Shown here piece by piece: positions 5,745 through 13,049 of a DNA stretch of 25,602 bases. The notes beneath the pieces were generated by a model. It was given only the letters and a program-made list of their open reading frames with translations, was not told the DNA's origin and searched no databases. The DNA lies in contig DASPFY010000008.1 in assembly GCA_035620895.1 (NCBI GenBank), positions 1 to 25,602 of the forward strand, read 5' to 3'. Every line of letters begins with the position of its first letter. The first letter of the stretch is position 1. Origin of the DNA: TA-21 sp035620895. Its GTDB lineage: Archaea; Thermoproteota; Nitrososphaeria; Nitrososphaerales; Nitrososphaeraceae. A program made the position numbers and the translations under genes.

Positions 5745-5903
5745 ATGTCAATTGTTGAAATTGTGGTGGATCAGATACAAACTTCTGTTAGATTACCGAA
5801 GGAGTTGTTAAAGAGAGCCAAGAAATACGCCATTGATAACGATACATCTCTAGCAGCAATATTGATTGAAGCACTAGAATCATACCTTGATAAAAAGGAA
5901 TAA
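5745..5903 (+). CDS. CopG-like ribbon-helix-helix DNA-binding protein (52 aa)
   Basis: The frame from the ATG at 5745 gives 52 residues: a beta strand 'QIQTSVRLPKELLKRAKKYA' (R-L-P-x-E-L motif), then a turn 'IDNDTSL', then a helix 'AAILIEALESYLDKK'. This is the ribbon-helix-helix fold, which binds DNA as a dimer through the N-terminal strand. In-frame GTG codons six and seven codons later ('VVDQIQ') could also start it. The palindromic region directly upstream is the expected autoregulatory operator and also faces the divergent 38-residue gene. No toxin gene follows: the next gene is the opposing integrase. It could be an orphan antitoxin or the copy-number or lysogeny-type regulator of the element carrying the integrase. 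Confidence 0.7.
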   Translation: MSIVEIVVDQIQTSVRLPKELLKRAKKYAIDNDTSLAAILIEALESYLDKKE

Positions 5904-5955
5904 GTATTGAAATATGGATCAAGATAAAATAAAACACTGATTAGAATGTCAAATG

Positions 5956-5969
5956 CGGTGTATACACCG
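5956..5969. other. Perfect 14-bp palindrome CGGTGTATACACCG
   Basis: This is a spacer-free perfect palindrome in the 70-bp gap between the ribbon-helix-helix gene and the integrase stop, 4 nt beyond that stop. Candidates are a regulator binding site, a recombinase-related site, or a short hairpin at the end of two converging genes. A partial look-alike (CGGTGTATCACG) occurs at 5347-5358. Confidence 0.5.
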
Positions 5970-5973
5970 ATAA

Positions 5974-7074
5974 TTATTTCCTTTTCTTTGACATAACTTG
6001 CTTCTTGAAGTTGTCAAAGTCTGCTCTTAGTTCTTCTAGTTGTGTTCTTTCTATTGTTATTCTCTCTTCTAACTTGAACCTTAATCTTTCTTCATTTGAT
6101 ATTGTTAATAATGGAACTGCTTTCAAGTATTCGATTAACATGTCTTGCTCCGTGGGCCGATAATAGACACCTGTTAAACCTATCTTATGGCCTAGTAGCA
6201 TTTCACGAATTTCTGCTTTTACGTTGCTATCTACAAGTTGCTTGGTCGTGAACTTCCTTAGGCCATGCAACAAGGGAACCTCTTTTCTTTTGTGTATATG
6301 ATTATGATCAACTTGCCTCAATCCGCTATTTATTATAGTGTCGTCAAGTAATGCCCTTAGTGAGTCAGTTGACAATGGTTTCCCAGTGGGCCTATAATGA
6401 TAATTGTTGTTATCATTATCATCACCATTATTTTGCCCTTCCAACAGTGGCTTGGATTTCTTAACTATAACATATGAATCGCTAGTGATTTTCTCTCCTC
6501 TTCTAGTTCGGTATTCCAAATAAGCATCAATTTCTTTTGCCGCTTCTGGTGTTGTAAAAGTGATATGCTGTTCCTTTTCACCGCTGTAGACTGTGACTTT
6601 ATACAAGTCTTCTATTTTTTCCAGGTCACCAACTTTAAGAGAAGGTAATGCTCCAATTCGTATGCCAGTTGACGCTAGAATTAAAAACGCTGTCTTTACT
6701 CTTTGATCACTAAAGTCTAGTATTTGCTGTATTTCTTTGTGTTCATAACCTCTGTCATGTCCTATAATTTCATTTCCAGTTTTTTGCGACGTGACAAACT
6801 TCTTTATTTTCTTCCAGTTTAGTATGACATCATTAATTTCGCATGCATGTTTTAACGTATAAAATATGTTGTTTTTTGTTGACCTGCTGACTTGCGTTTT
6901 AACTAAATATTCGGTTATAAGGTCTGTTATCTTCGTTTGTGGTAACTTTAGAAATTTTGATAAATCAAGTTTATAGTGTTTTAAGAATCGAGTTAAACTG
7001 TAATTATACTGTCTTTTGGTAAATTCAGAATCAATCGAGTTTAGAAAGTTAAAATATTCTTTTTCCTGCCTAAC
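5974..7074 (-). CDS. Tyrosine recombinase / integrase, start codon not found
   Basis: Read on the minus strand the frame is open from 7074, directly after an in-frame TAG (7075-7077), to the TAA at 5974: 366 codons. It has a SAM-like core-binding domain at residues ~5-95 ('FNFLNSIDSEFTKRQY', 'HACEINDVILNWKK') and a catalytic domain with Arg in 'TGIRIGAL' (~139), 'HGLR' (~270-273), 'GHK' (~296) and a Tyr in 'GVYY' (~304-305). Every key residue is therefore present, with an Asn/Asp-rich loop before HGLR and a coiled C-terminal tail. No ATG, GTG or TTG occurs in frame before the TTG at 6606, which would delete the core-binding domain and the first Arg. Either the start has been lost, a frameshift lies near 7075, or a rare codon is used. 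It resembles integrases that recur in Nitrososphaerales. Confidence 0.75.
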   Translation of the reverse strand, partial: VRQEKEYFNFLNSIDSEFTKRQYNYSLTRFLKHYKLDLSKFLKLPQTKITDLITEYLVKTQVSRSTKNNIFYTLKHACEINDVILNWKKIKKFVTSQKTGNEIIGHDRGYEHKEIQQILDFSDQRVKTAFLILASTGIRIGALPSLKVGDLEKIEDLYKVTVYSGEKEQHITFTTPEAAKEIDAYLEYRTRRGEKITSDSYVIVKKSKPLLEGQNNGDDNDNNNYHYRPTGKPLSTDSLRALLDDTIINSGLRQVDHNHIHKRKEVPLLHGLRKFTTKQLVDSNVKAEIREMLLGHKIGLTGVYYRPTEQDMLIEYLKAVPLLTISNEERLRFKLEERITIERTQLEELRADFDNFKKQVMSKKRK

Positions 7075-7109
7075 CTATAATAGTTTTACAGGTTCTAGAG
7101 TATATAATA

Positions 7110-7409
7110 TTATAGTTTAACAAGTTTTCCATATCGACCAATATTTAGACTATTTTCGCCTCTAAATGATTGGGTATAACCATTTTCTATTGACACTTCA
7201 TCGCCCTCAGTTACCATATTTATTTGATCATTCCACAAGGATAGTTTAATGCTGCCGCTTTCATCTGACAGAATCGCATCTGCCACTTGTGCTGTCTCAC
7301 CATTTCTCAAATTCACAGTCCTAGGTTCTTTCACTGATTCAATCTTACCTTTTACGTTTATACCTCGCATTCCAGCGTGCAACTGATTAATTTTAGTTTC
7401 CGTCGCCAT
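7110..7409 (-). CDS. OB-fold single-stranded nucleic-acid-binding protein (99 aa)
   Basis: A single OB fold of the RPA/SSB type: 'INVKGKIESVKEPRTV', 'VADAILSDESGSIKLSLWNDQI', 'VSIENGYTQSFRGENSLNIG'. The 'D(E/D)(S/T)G-x-(I/V)-x-L-(S/T)-L-W' and 'NGY-(x)-FRGE-x-(x)-L-(N)-(I/V)-G' blocks are typical of the small stand-alone OB-fold proteins found in all Thaumarchaeota. They are thought to bind single-stranded DNA or RNA; an exact role is not assigned. The ATG at 7409 has a TATA box ~28 nt upstream. It ends shortly before the integrase frame but is a chromosomal gene in style, next to a tRNA gene. Confidence 0.8.
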   Translation of the reverse strand: MATETKINQLHAGMRGINVKGKIESVKEPRTVNLRNGETAQVADAILSDESGSIKLSLWNDQINMVTEGDEVSIENGYTQSFRGENSLNIGRYGKLVKL

Positions 7410-7432
7410 TTGTCAATTACCACGCTTATTCC

Positions 7433-7441
7433 AATAATAAA
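7433..7441 (-). promoter_or_regulatory. TATA box of the OB-fold gene
   Basis: On the minus strand TTTATTATT, centred ~28 nt before the ATG at 7409, consistent with a leaderless transcript. Confidence 0.45.
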
Positions 7442-7534
7442 GTTTCTGTATTTCATAAAGCAGTCCCCGACTTGCTACTCTAGACATTTTTACCAGTAAA
7501 GGTGAAATAAGGAATATAGAGTGACAGTGTTGTT

Positions 7535-7640
7535 GGAGGGATAGCGAAGCATGGTCAAACGCGCAGGACTCAAGATTTATTTCCAACCATGGGGGATCCC
7601 GTCCCTTAGGGGTTCGTGGGTTCAAATCCCACTCCCTCCA
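7535..7640 (+). tRNA. tRNA-Leu (anticodon CAA) with an intron
   Basis: The acceptor stem GGAGGGA (7535-7541) pairs perfectly with TCCCTCC (7633-7639), followed by discriminator A; the terminal CCA is not encoded. The D-stem is GCG/CGC (7544-7546, 7560-7562). The anticodon stem is CAGGA/TCCCG with one A-C mismatch, and the loop holds CAA at 7571-7573. A long variable arm (TCCCTTAGGGG, class II as expected for Leu) and a T-arm GTGGG-TTCAAAT-CCCAC complete it. A 21-nt insertion after the base 3' of the anticodon (about 7575-7595) is an intron at the canonical 37/38 site; a repeated GAT at its borders leaves the exact splice point ambiguous by up to 3 nt. It decodes UUG codons. Confidence 0.85.
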
Positions 7641-7666
7641 TCTTAACTGACGCCAATATTCGGAAC

Positions 7667-7675
7667 TTTAATTAA
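7667..7675 (+). promoter_or_regulatory. TATA box of the geranylgeranyl reductase gene
   Basis: TTTAATTAA lies about 33 nt before the ATG at 7704 but only about 18 nt before the upstream in-frame TTG, which favours the ATG as start. Confidence 0.4.
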
Positions 7676-7703
7676 CAATTGAATATCTTTGCATTTTTGG
7701 TAC

Positions 7704-9167
7704 ATGACATCGGTGTTAAGAGATTATGATATTATTGTAGCTGGCGGAGGACTGGCCGGGATGATAGTTGCATCTTCTGCCGCTTATTATTCAAAACAAT
7801 CTCTTAAAATCCTAGTTGTTGATAGAAATCCATCACCACAACTGGGAAGGAAGACAATCTCAGGATGGATATGTGGAGATGCTGTTGGAAAGAACAGTGT
7901 AGACTACATGACATCAAGGATAGGAATAAAGTGGCAAAGTCCAGAGATTGAACATCCGGTTAAAGGAGTAATTGCATTCTCACCAGATCATCAAACATCA
8001 ATTTCATTTGATGGAGAGGGATATATTCTAAATCGAAAAGTCTTGCCACAAAAACAGCTAAATGACGCACTAAATGTTGGTATAGAAATCAGGTACAATT
8101 TGGCATTAAGAAATGTGATAGCTGAAGACAACAGGGTTATAGGCGTAGAGGGAGAGGATTTAGAGACAAAATCTGTTTTCAAAAAAACATGCAAAGTGGT
8201 GGTCGACTGCACAGGAGTGACTTCGGTCCTACGAACAAATCTTCCAATTACAACTCACATTCAGAGGAAAATCAACAGAGATGATCTCGAAGCAACTGGC
8301 AGATACATTTACAATTTTGATAGTGAAGGTGAGGATAAAACGTACTTCGATCCTGATTACTGCATTATTCATCTAGATCAGAACATTGCTCCTGGCGGAT
8401 ATGCATGGGTATTCCCCAAGGGGAAAAATAAAGTGAACATAGGTCTTGGAGTTCAACAAAAAGCAATGGAAGAGCATAATAGAAAACAGGGTCAACGTAA
8501 GGATTTGAAGACAAAGATTGATGATTACGTTAAATTGAATCCAGTAATAAGGAATCCACAGATAGCAAACGGTGAATCAGATGATGGTAACAGCTGGGGA
8601 ACATGGCAAGTTTCAGTGAGACGTCAAAATGATTGTCTAGTAGCAAATGGATATATCCTCGTTGGCGATTCGGCATGGATGCCAAAGCCACTAGATGCTG
8701 GAGGAATTGGACCTGCGATTATAGCAGCAACTATTGCGGGAAAAGACGCAGTGCAATCAATCCAAGCTAATGATTATTCCGAAGAATCGCTCTGGCAGTA
8801 TAATTTGGATTTTGTTGATGCCTATGGTTACAAAACAGCAGGTCTCGAGGTGTTTAGGAGACTGCTTCAGAAATTATCAAACGATCAAATTAATTATGGA
8901 ATGAAACACTTTCTCTCAAAATTAGATGTTGAAAATATAACAAATGGGGAGCATCCTGAATTTGGCATGGTGTCCAAGCTCAATATGTTTATTCATGGGG
9001 CTCTGAATAAGAGACTAGCAGAAGATCTAAAACATACAGCGGAAGTAAACAAGAAATTAGTAAATCATTACCATAATTATCCAACAAATCCAAGAGATTT
9101 TCCTGAATGGCAGAACGGATTAACCAAATTCATGTCAGATGCATTCATTAAGATGGGATGCGCGTAA
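7704..9167 (+). CDS. Geranylgeranyl reductase family FAD-dependent oxidoreductase
   Basis: This flavoenzyme family reduces double bonds of geranylgeranyl chains; in archaea it saturates the isoprenoid chains of membrane ether lipids. Near the N-terminus 'DYDIIVAGGGLAGMIVA' is the FAD-binding Rossmann motif (GxGxxG type), with the acidic strand end 'VVDRN' and then 'GWICGDAVG', characteristic of archaeal GGRs. The motif 'ILVGDSAWMPKPLDAGGIGPA' is the second FAD-contacting region (GD...GGI). The length of ~488 residues is slightly above the usual 390-460. The frame also opens at a TTG at 7689, but the ATG at 7704 suits the TATA box and gives the usual short N-terminus. It converges with the translin gene (3-nt gap). 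The exact substrate cannot be read from sequence. Confidence 0.88.
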   Translation: MTSVLRDYDIIVAGGGLAGMIVASSAAYYSKQSLKILVVDRNPSPQLGRKTISGWICGDAVGKNSVDYMTSRIGIKWQSPEIEHPVKGVIAFSPDHQTSISFDGEGYILNRKVLPQKQLNDALNVGIEIRYNLALRNVIAEDNRVIGVEGEDLETKSVFKKTCKVVVDCTGVTSVLRTNLPITTHIQRKINRDDLEATGRYIYNFDSEGEDKTYFDPDYCIIHLDQNIAPGGYAWVFPKGKNKVNIGLGVQQKAMEEHNRKQGQRKDLKTKIDDYVKLNPVIRNPQIANGESDDGNSWGTWQVSVRRQNDCLVANGYILVGDSAWMPKPLDAGGIGPAIIAATIAGKDAVQSIQANDYSEESLWQYNLDFVDAYGYKTAGLEVFRRLLQKLSNDQINYGMKHFLSKLDVENITNGEHPEFGMVSKLNMFIHGALNKRLAEDLKHTAEVNKKLVNHYHNYPTNPRDFPEWQNGLTKFMSDAFIKMGCA

Positions 9168-9170
9168 TCG

Positions 9171-9818
9171 TTACTCGTGTTTAGTATTTTCTGAACCCAT
9201 AATCTTTTTTTCAAATTCGTCTATCTTTTCTATCATTATTGTTCTCCGCTTTTCTTCCGTTATTATTGCCCTAACATTTTCAATAAGAATTCTAGATACA
9301 TCCAATTTCTTCCTTAATCCTGGCATTAAGTTATCATATACCGCCAGAGGATATATTGTACCATAAATTTTGTCCATTAACTCAAATAATGCATTTACAT
9401 TTGAAGTACCTTCAGATCTAATTTTGTCGATGATCATTCGCTTTATTTCCCCAATACAATCCAAGAGTCCCATAACGTATGAAGTATCGGATACTTCAAG
9501 TGATCTTTTGCCTGGAATAACAGAATTTTCAGCAATTGAGAAAAGACAGTATGCCTCAACAAATTCCTGCTCTGCAATGTACAAATATTTTTGAAGATCA
9601 TCTTTTCCCAGTTCCTTAAATTGCTTCAATAATTTTTTGGCCTTTTCGATATACTCTGTCGACTCATTTTTCTTATGAGAGTGCATGGAGACTATTGCTT
9701 TACTGCAGAGTATTGTGGCATCGCGAGTTCCCTTAATAATGGCATTCCTTCTCTCCTCTATATCCTTGAATTTTCTATTGATTTCCTCTACATCAGTTTG
9801 AACATTCGATAACATCAA
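9171..9818 (-). CDS. Translin family nucleic-acid-binding protein
   Basis: An all-helical protein of 215 residues, the usual length for archaeal translins. Matching family features are an N-terminal coiled helix with 'RRNAIIKGTRDATILCSKAI', a middle 'QEFVEAYCLFSI', then 'YVMGLLDCIGEIKRMIIDKI' and near the end 'YDNLMPGLRKKLDVSRILIENVRAII' (PGLR-x-K-x-DV-(A/S)R). Eukaryotic translin with TRAX forms an RNA-processing complex (C3PO); archaeal members form oligomers that bind and can cut RNA. Whether this one is a nuclease is unknown. The start is either of two adjacent ATG codons; an AT-rich TATA-like stretch lies at 9836-9846. It converges with the geranylgeranyl reductase gene and is divergent to the resolvase gene. 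Confidence 0.82.
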   Translation of the reverse strand: MMLSNVQTDVEEINRKFKDIEERRNAIIKGTRDATILCSKAIVSMHSHKKNESTEYIEKAKKLLKQFKELGKDDLQKYLYIAEQEFVEAYCLFSIAENSVIPGKRSLEVSDTSYVMGLLDCIGEIKRMIIDKIRSEGTSNVNALFELMDKIYGTIYPLAVYDNLMPGLRKKLDVSRILIENVRAIITEEKRRTIMIEKIDEFEKKIMGSENTKHE

Positions 9819-9958
9819 GAGAGATGATTATTGCCAATATATTTAATAATTATTTGAAATGCTCACCAAAATATAATTTAGAATAACTCTTGTATAATAT
9901 TTCGAAACATGTTTGTTCAAAAGTTTCATTCTTTCTGAATTAAATACTAGTACGTGGA

Positions 9959-10558
9959 ATGCAAAATATCTTGGGGTATCAGACACAGACCTACCAGACA
10001 CTCGTACCTGCTAATAAAAGAAAAATGGAATATGGCTTGGAACATGTTTACACCAGACTAAATAGGATTAGAAGAAATAGGGGCTATAATTTTGAGCATG
10101 TGCTTGTACAAAAACTAAATGGCAGTGTTTGGAGTGCAAGACGTTTAGGAGGTTCTAGTGCAAACTTACCAGATATTATTGCCGTAAATAACAAAGAATC
10201 GATATTCCTGTCGATAGAAGCTAAATCGGGTACTGCAGATAGTCTTTATGTTCCGTCTGATCAAATCCAAAGATGTTTTCAAATAAGAGACATGTTTCAG
10301 GTATACAAAACGGCCCATGTTATCTTGGCCTTTAAATTTATGCAAAAACGAAGAATAAGAGAAGAAGGAAAAACAGTTTATGCCCACAGAAAATTACAAG
10401 AATACTACAAAATAGCCGATCGATATTCTAAAATGAAATACCAACCAGTCATAAAATGTACTTACGATGGTAGTACCTATGAAATAAGAAATAGCCAGGC
10501 AAGGAAGTGCTTCCTAAAAGACTACCTCATGCCTTTTAGCGTAAATTCAATTCTGTAA
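9959..10558 (+). CDS. hjc: Hjc-like Holliday junction resolvase
   Basis: The core of archaeal Hjc, a PD-(D/E)xK nuclease that cuts four-way DNA junctions during recombination and fork repair, is clear. 'RGYNFEHVLVQKL' contains the N-terminal catalytic Glu, 'ARRLGGSSANLPDIIAV' the Asp, and 'IFLSIEAKSG' the E-x-K. The family core is about 130 residues. Here ~37 residues precede it and ~60 follow, the latter with a Tyr/Lys-rich helix ('YYKIADRYSKMKYQP') and ending 'CFLKDYLMPF', possibly for DNA binding; longer forms occur in Thaumarchaeota. The start may be ATG 9959 or ATG 10025 ('MEYGLEHVYTRLNR'); the TATA-like AATTAAAT at ~9938 is rather close to the first. Single gene, divergent from translin. 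Confidence 0.8.
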   Translation: MQNILGYQTQTYQTLVPANKRKMEYGLEHVYTRLNRIRRNRGYNFEHVLVQKLNGSVWSARRLGGSSANLPDIIAVNNKESIFLSIEAKSGTADSLYVPSDQIQRCFQIRDMFQVYKTAHVILAFKFMQKRRIREEGKTVYAHRKLQEYYKIADRYSKMKYQPVIKCTYDGSTYEIRNSQARKCFLKDYLMPFSVNSIL

Positions 10559-10565
10559 CTCACAA

Positions 10566-10573
10566 TTTTTATT
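10566..10573 (+). promoter_or_regulatory. TATA box of the epimerase-hydrolase-CobT unit
   Basis: TTTTTATT is centred about 28 nt before the ATG at 10598, so the first gene of this unit is probably leaderless, while the second has a Shine-Dalgarno site. Confidence 0.45.
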
Positions 10574-10597
10574 TCTCGTTTATTCATCTAACAATTC

Positions 10598-11284
10598 ATG
10601 ACCGCAGAAGAACAAGCCATTACTTCTGAACAAATGTATAGTATTGAAAATAACGGATATGCTATTTTTGGCATGAAAAAATTACTAATGATGGAAAACG
10701 CAGGGCATGGACTGGCGGACTTTGTCGTGTCTGAAAAAGGACCTAACCTTGCGGGTATGAAAATAATTTCTCTTTGCGGGACTGGGAATAACGGAGGAGA
10801 TGCCATGGTCGCTTCTAGACACTTATCAGCCCAAAACGGAATCGAGGTTACGGTTGTGCTTTTAGGTGACACGAAGAATATAAAGACTGAAGAAACAACA
10901 GTCAATTGGTCGATTATTCAAAAAATGAAATCAATAGAAATTCTCACAGGACCGTGTGTTCTCGAGTTGGCAAAGAACAAGATATCTGACTCTGACATAA
11001 TTATTGATGGTATTTTTGGTACTGGGATAAAAGGAGAAATAAGGGAACCTTTTTCGTCAGCAATCGATTTAATAAATGCTTCAAACGCGTATGTTGTTGC
11101 AGTTGATATTCCTTCTGGACTTGATCCAAATGATGGAATATTTCACGAAAAATGCGTTAAAGCTAATGCTACAGTTACCTTTCATAGAATTAAAAAAGGC
11201 CTAACAGCAAAAAAAAATTATACAGGCAAGGTTCATCTTGAGAAAATTGGAATTCCAATTGAGGCGGAACAAGGGGTGATCTGA
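10598..11284 (+). CDS. nnrE: NAD(P)H-hydrate epimerase (YjeF N-terminal domain only)
   Basis: This enzyme interconverts R and S forms of hydrated, damaged NAD(P)H so that the dehydratase can repair it. Signature residues are seen: N-terminal 'ITSEQM' (the 'S-x-x-x-M' opening), 'LMMENAG', the nucleotide-binding 'CGTGNNGGDAMVASRHL' (residues ~60-76, the NNxGD motif), 'IDGIFGTG' and 'VAVDIPSGLDPNDG' with the catalytic Asp. The 228-residue length equals the single epimerase domain; in many prokaryotes it is fused to the ADP-dependent dehydratase (YjeF C-terminal domain), which is absent here and not adjacent. The stop TGA is 2 nt before the next ATG, so it is the first gene of a tight unit with the hydrolase and the CobT-like protein. 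Confidence 0.87.
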   Translation: MTAEEQAITSEQMYSIENNGYAIFGMKKLLMMENAGHGLADFVVSEKGPNLAGMKIISLCGTGNNGGDAMVASRHLSAQNGIEVTVVLLGDTKNIKTEETTVNWSIIQKMKSIEILTGPCVLELAKNKISDSDIIIDGIFGTGIKGEIREPFSSAIDLINASNAYVVAVDIPSGLDPNDGIFHEKCVKANATVTFHRIKKGLTAKKNYTGKVHLEKIGIPIEAEQGVI

Positions 11285-11286
11285 TT

Positions 11287-11901
11287 ATGAGAATTGCTCA
11301 GATTCCGGTAGGCAATATGCAAAATTTTTCGTATGTTGTTCATGATGAGCAAAATAACATGGGAGTTATCATAGATCCTTCATGGGATCTTGAAAAAATC
11401 TTTCAATTTTTAGAGATAAATAGGATTTCTACAAAATACATCATAAATACCCATACACATTTTGATCATATATTAGGAAACGATCATGTTGCTGAAATTA
11501 CAAAAGCTGAGATAATCCAACATGAAAAATCTACCCACAAAAAAGACAGATCAGTACGCGACCAGGAGATTATTAATATTGGATATCTCGAACTAGAGGT
11601 TGTGCATACTCCAGGTCATTCGGAAGATAGCATTTGTCTAATTGTAAATAAAGAAGCTATAATCACAGGAGATACTCTATTTGTAGGAAACATTGGCAGG
11701 GTTGACCTTCCTGGGAGTAATCCCGAAGAGATGTACGATAGTCTAGCTAAAGTTGCAAATTTAGATGATTCCCTGGTAGTATACCCTGGTCACAATTACG
11801 GTATCACGCCAACATCAACAATAGTAAATGAAAGAACAAATAATCCAATGCTTAATTTCAAAACCAAAGAGGCGTTCTTGAAATACATGGTCAGTGGGTA
11901 A
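11287..11901 (+). CDS. Metallo-beta-lactamase fold hydrolase (glyoxalase II-like)
   Basis: The dinuclear metal site is complete: 'THTHFDH' (residues ~55-61), His in 'TPGHSEDS' (~111), Asp in 'TGDTLF' (~129) and His in 'YPGHNYG' (~169). The combination 'GNIGRVDLPGS' and 'PGH' and the 204-residue length put it among the hydroxyacylglutathione hydrolase / persulfide dioxygenase-like proteins. The longer C-terminal substrate domain of true glyoxalase II is lacking, so a thioester or sulfur substrate other than glutathione conjugates is likely in an archaeon. A strong ribosome site, GGGGTGATC (11275-11283), inside the end of the epimerase gene precedes the ATG, which suits an internal operon gene. 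The substrate is unknown. Confidence 0.82.
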   Translation: MRIAQIPVGNMQNFSYVVHDEQNNMGVIIDPSWDLEKIFQFLEINRISTKYIINTHTHFDHILGNDHVAEITKAEIIQHEKSTHKKDRSVRDQEIINIGYLELEVVHTPGHSEDSICLIVNKEAIITGDTLFVGNIGRVDLPGSNPEEMYDSLAKVANLDDSLVVYPGHNYGITPTSTIVNERTNNPMLNFKTKEAFLKYMVSG

Positions 11902-11907
11902 TAGGAC

Positions 11908-13002
11908 ATGTCTAATGAATTTGAAATAGCGTGCTCCCATAAGAGTAACGTAATTGAAAAGTTTCTTACCACAAACCCCATTTTTGTATGTGTCATATCA
12001 TATACAGAAACTAGTCAGATTCCAGGTATAACTTTTGCAGGGGCAAACCCTGATCTAATTAAATATACACCGGCAGCAGATTCTGAATTTCTATATTATG
12101 GAAAATGTTTTTCAATTTCTGGAGTACCCGCAACCCCTGATGGGATACCTACACCTGCATTATTGACCAGAACAGCGCTGTTACTTGGAAAAATACCATG
12201 CTTAGTGGTAAATTCTGGTTCTAAAATAGATCCTAAAATTCCATTCATTTCATTTGGAATTAAGCACGGTAAAAACATCCAATATGGGTCAGCCCTAGAA
12301 CTCTTTGAGACACATCAGGCATTTGAATATGGCAAAATACTGGGAAAGCAACTATCCAAGTCAAATGACTTGGTTGTTCTAGGAGAAAGCATTCCCGGTG
12401 GAACAACTACAGCTCTTGGAGTATTGACAGGATTTGGAATTGACGCAAATTACAAAATAAGCAGTAGTATGCCAAATAATCCACATGATCTAAAAATCCG
12501 CGTTGTACAAGAAGCTGTCAAGAATCAAAAAATATCAGATTTTATAGATCCCTTCAAAATAATATCATTCCTGGGGGATCCAATGATACCTGCTGTAGCT
12601 GGAATTGCAACGGGTATCATTCAATCAGAATCTAGGGTAATGCTTGCTGGGGGTACACAGATGGCTGCAGTTCTTGCATTCATGTCTTCTCTAAATGTAT
12701 CTTTTGATAGAATTTGCATAGGCACAACTTCCTATGTTACCAAAGATGAAAATTCAGACCTAGAATTTCTAGTAAGGACGATTTCTCCAGACATTCCCAT
12801 TTTATCGGTAAATCCGGGCTTAGGCGAATCAACAAAAAATGGACTAATAATGTATGACAAAGGTGTCGTGAAGGAAGGGGTAGGATCGGGTGGTGCTTTA
12901 ATTGCACTACTATTGAAATTAAATAGATCCCTTAATAGAGATACTTTTTTAAGAAATATTGAAGGAGAGTATGAAAGGAATATTGAAAATATTATGGCGT
13001 GA
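11908..13002 (+). CDS. cobT: Archaeal CobT-type nicotinate-nucleotide phosphoribosyltransferase
   Basis: In B12 synthesis CobT transfers the ribose phosphate of nicotinate mononucleotide to the lower-ligand base. The 364-residue protein matches the archaeal branch (formerly UPF0284): 'TFAGANPDLIKYTPAADSEFL' early; 'GVPATPDGIPTPALLTRTALLL'; 'VLGESIPGGTTTALGVLTGFG' (residues ~161-181, phosphate-binding G-rich loop); 'FLGDPMIPAVAGIATGI' and 'MLAGGTQMAAVLAF'. Ammonia-oxidising archaea make cobalamin, so the gene fits the host. It begins 6 nt after the hydrolase stop and is the last gene of the unit. A B12 role for the two preceding genes is not implied by their families. Whether the archaeal branch uses dimethylbenzimidazole or another base is not decidable from sequence. 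Confidence 0.85.
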   Translation: MSNEFEIACSHKSNVIEKFLTTNPIFVCVISYTETSQIPGITFAGANPDLIKYTPAADSEFLYYGKCFSISGVPATPDGIPTPALLTRTALLLGKIPCLVVNSGSKIDPKIPFISFGIKHGKNIQYGSALELFETHQAFEYGKILGKQLSKSNDLVVLGESIPGGTTTALGVLTGFGIDANYKISSSMPNNPHDLKIRVVQEAVKNQKISDFIDPFKIISFLGDPMIPAVAGIATGIIQSESRVMLAGGTQMAAVLAFMSSLNVSFDRICIGTTSYVTKDENSDLEFLVRTISPDIPILSVNPGLGESTKNGLIMYDKGVVKEGVGSGGALIALLLKLNRSLNRDTFLRNIEGEYERNIENIMA

Positions 13003-13049
13003 TAGAATATTGGTTGCCTTTGAGTTCGTATTGAATTTAACTCTCTAAA

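Noticed and set aside
7075..7110. Possible attachment core (AGGTTCTAGAGT resembles a tRNA T-arm) just before the integrase frame
   Set aside because: The match stops after GGTTC and does not correspond to the tRNA-Leu 3' end in this window; no second copy was seen.
7413..7625. 70-codon minus-strand open frame across the tRNA-Leu gene
   Set aside because: It is antisense to a tRNA whose stems all pair, and its peptide shows no family features.
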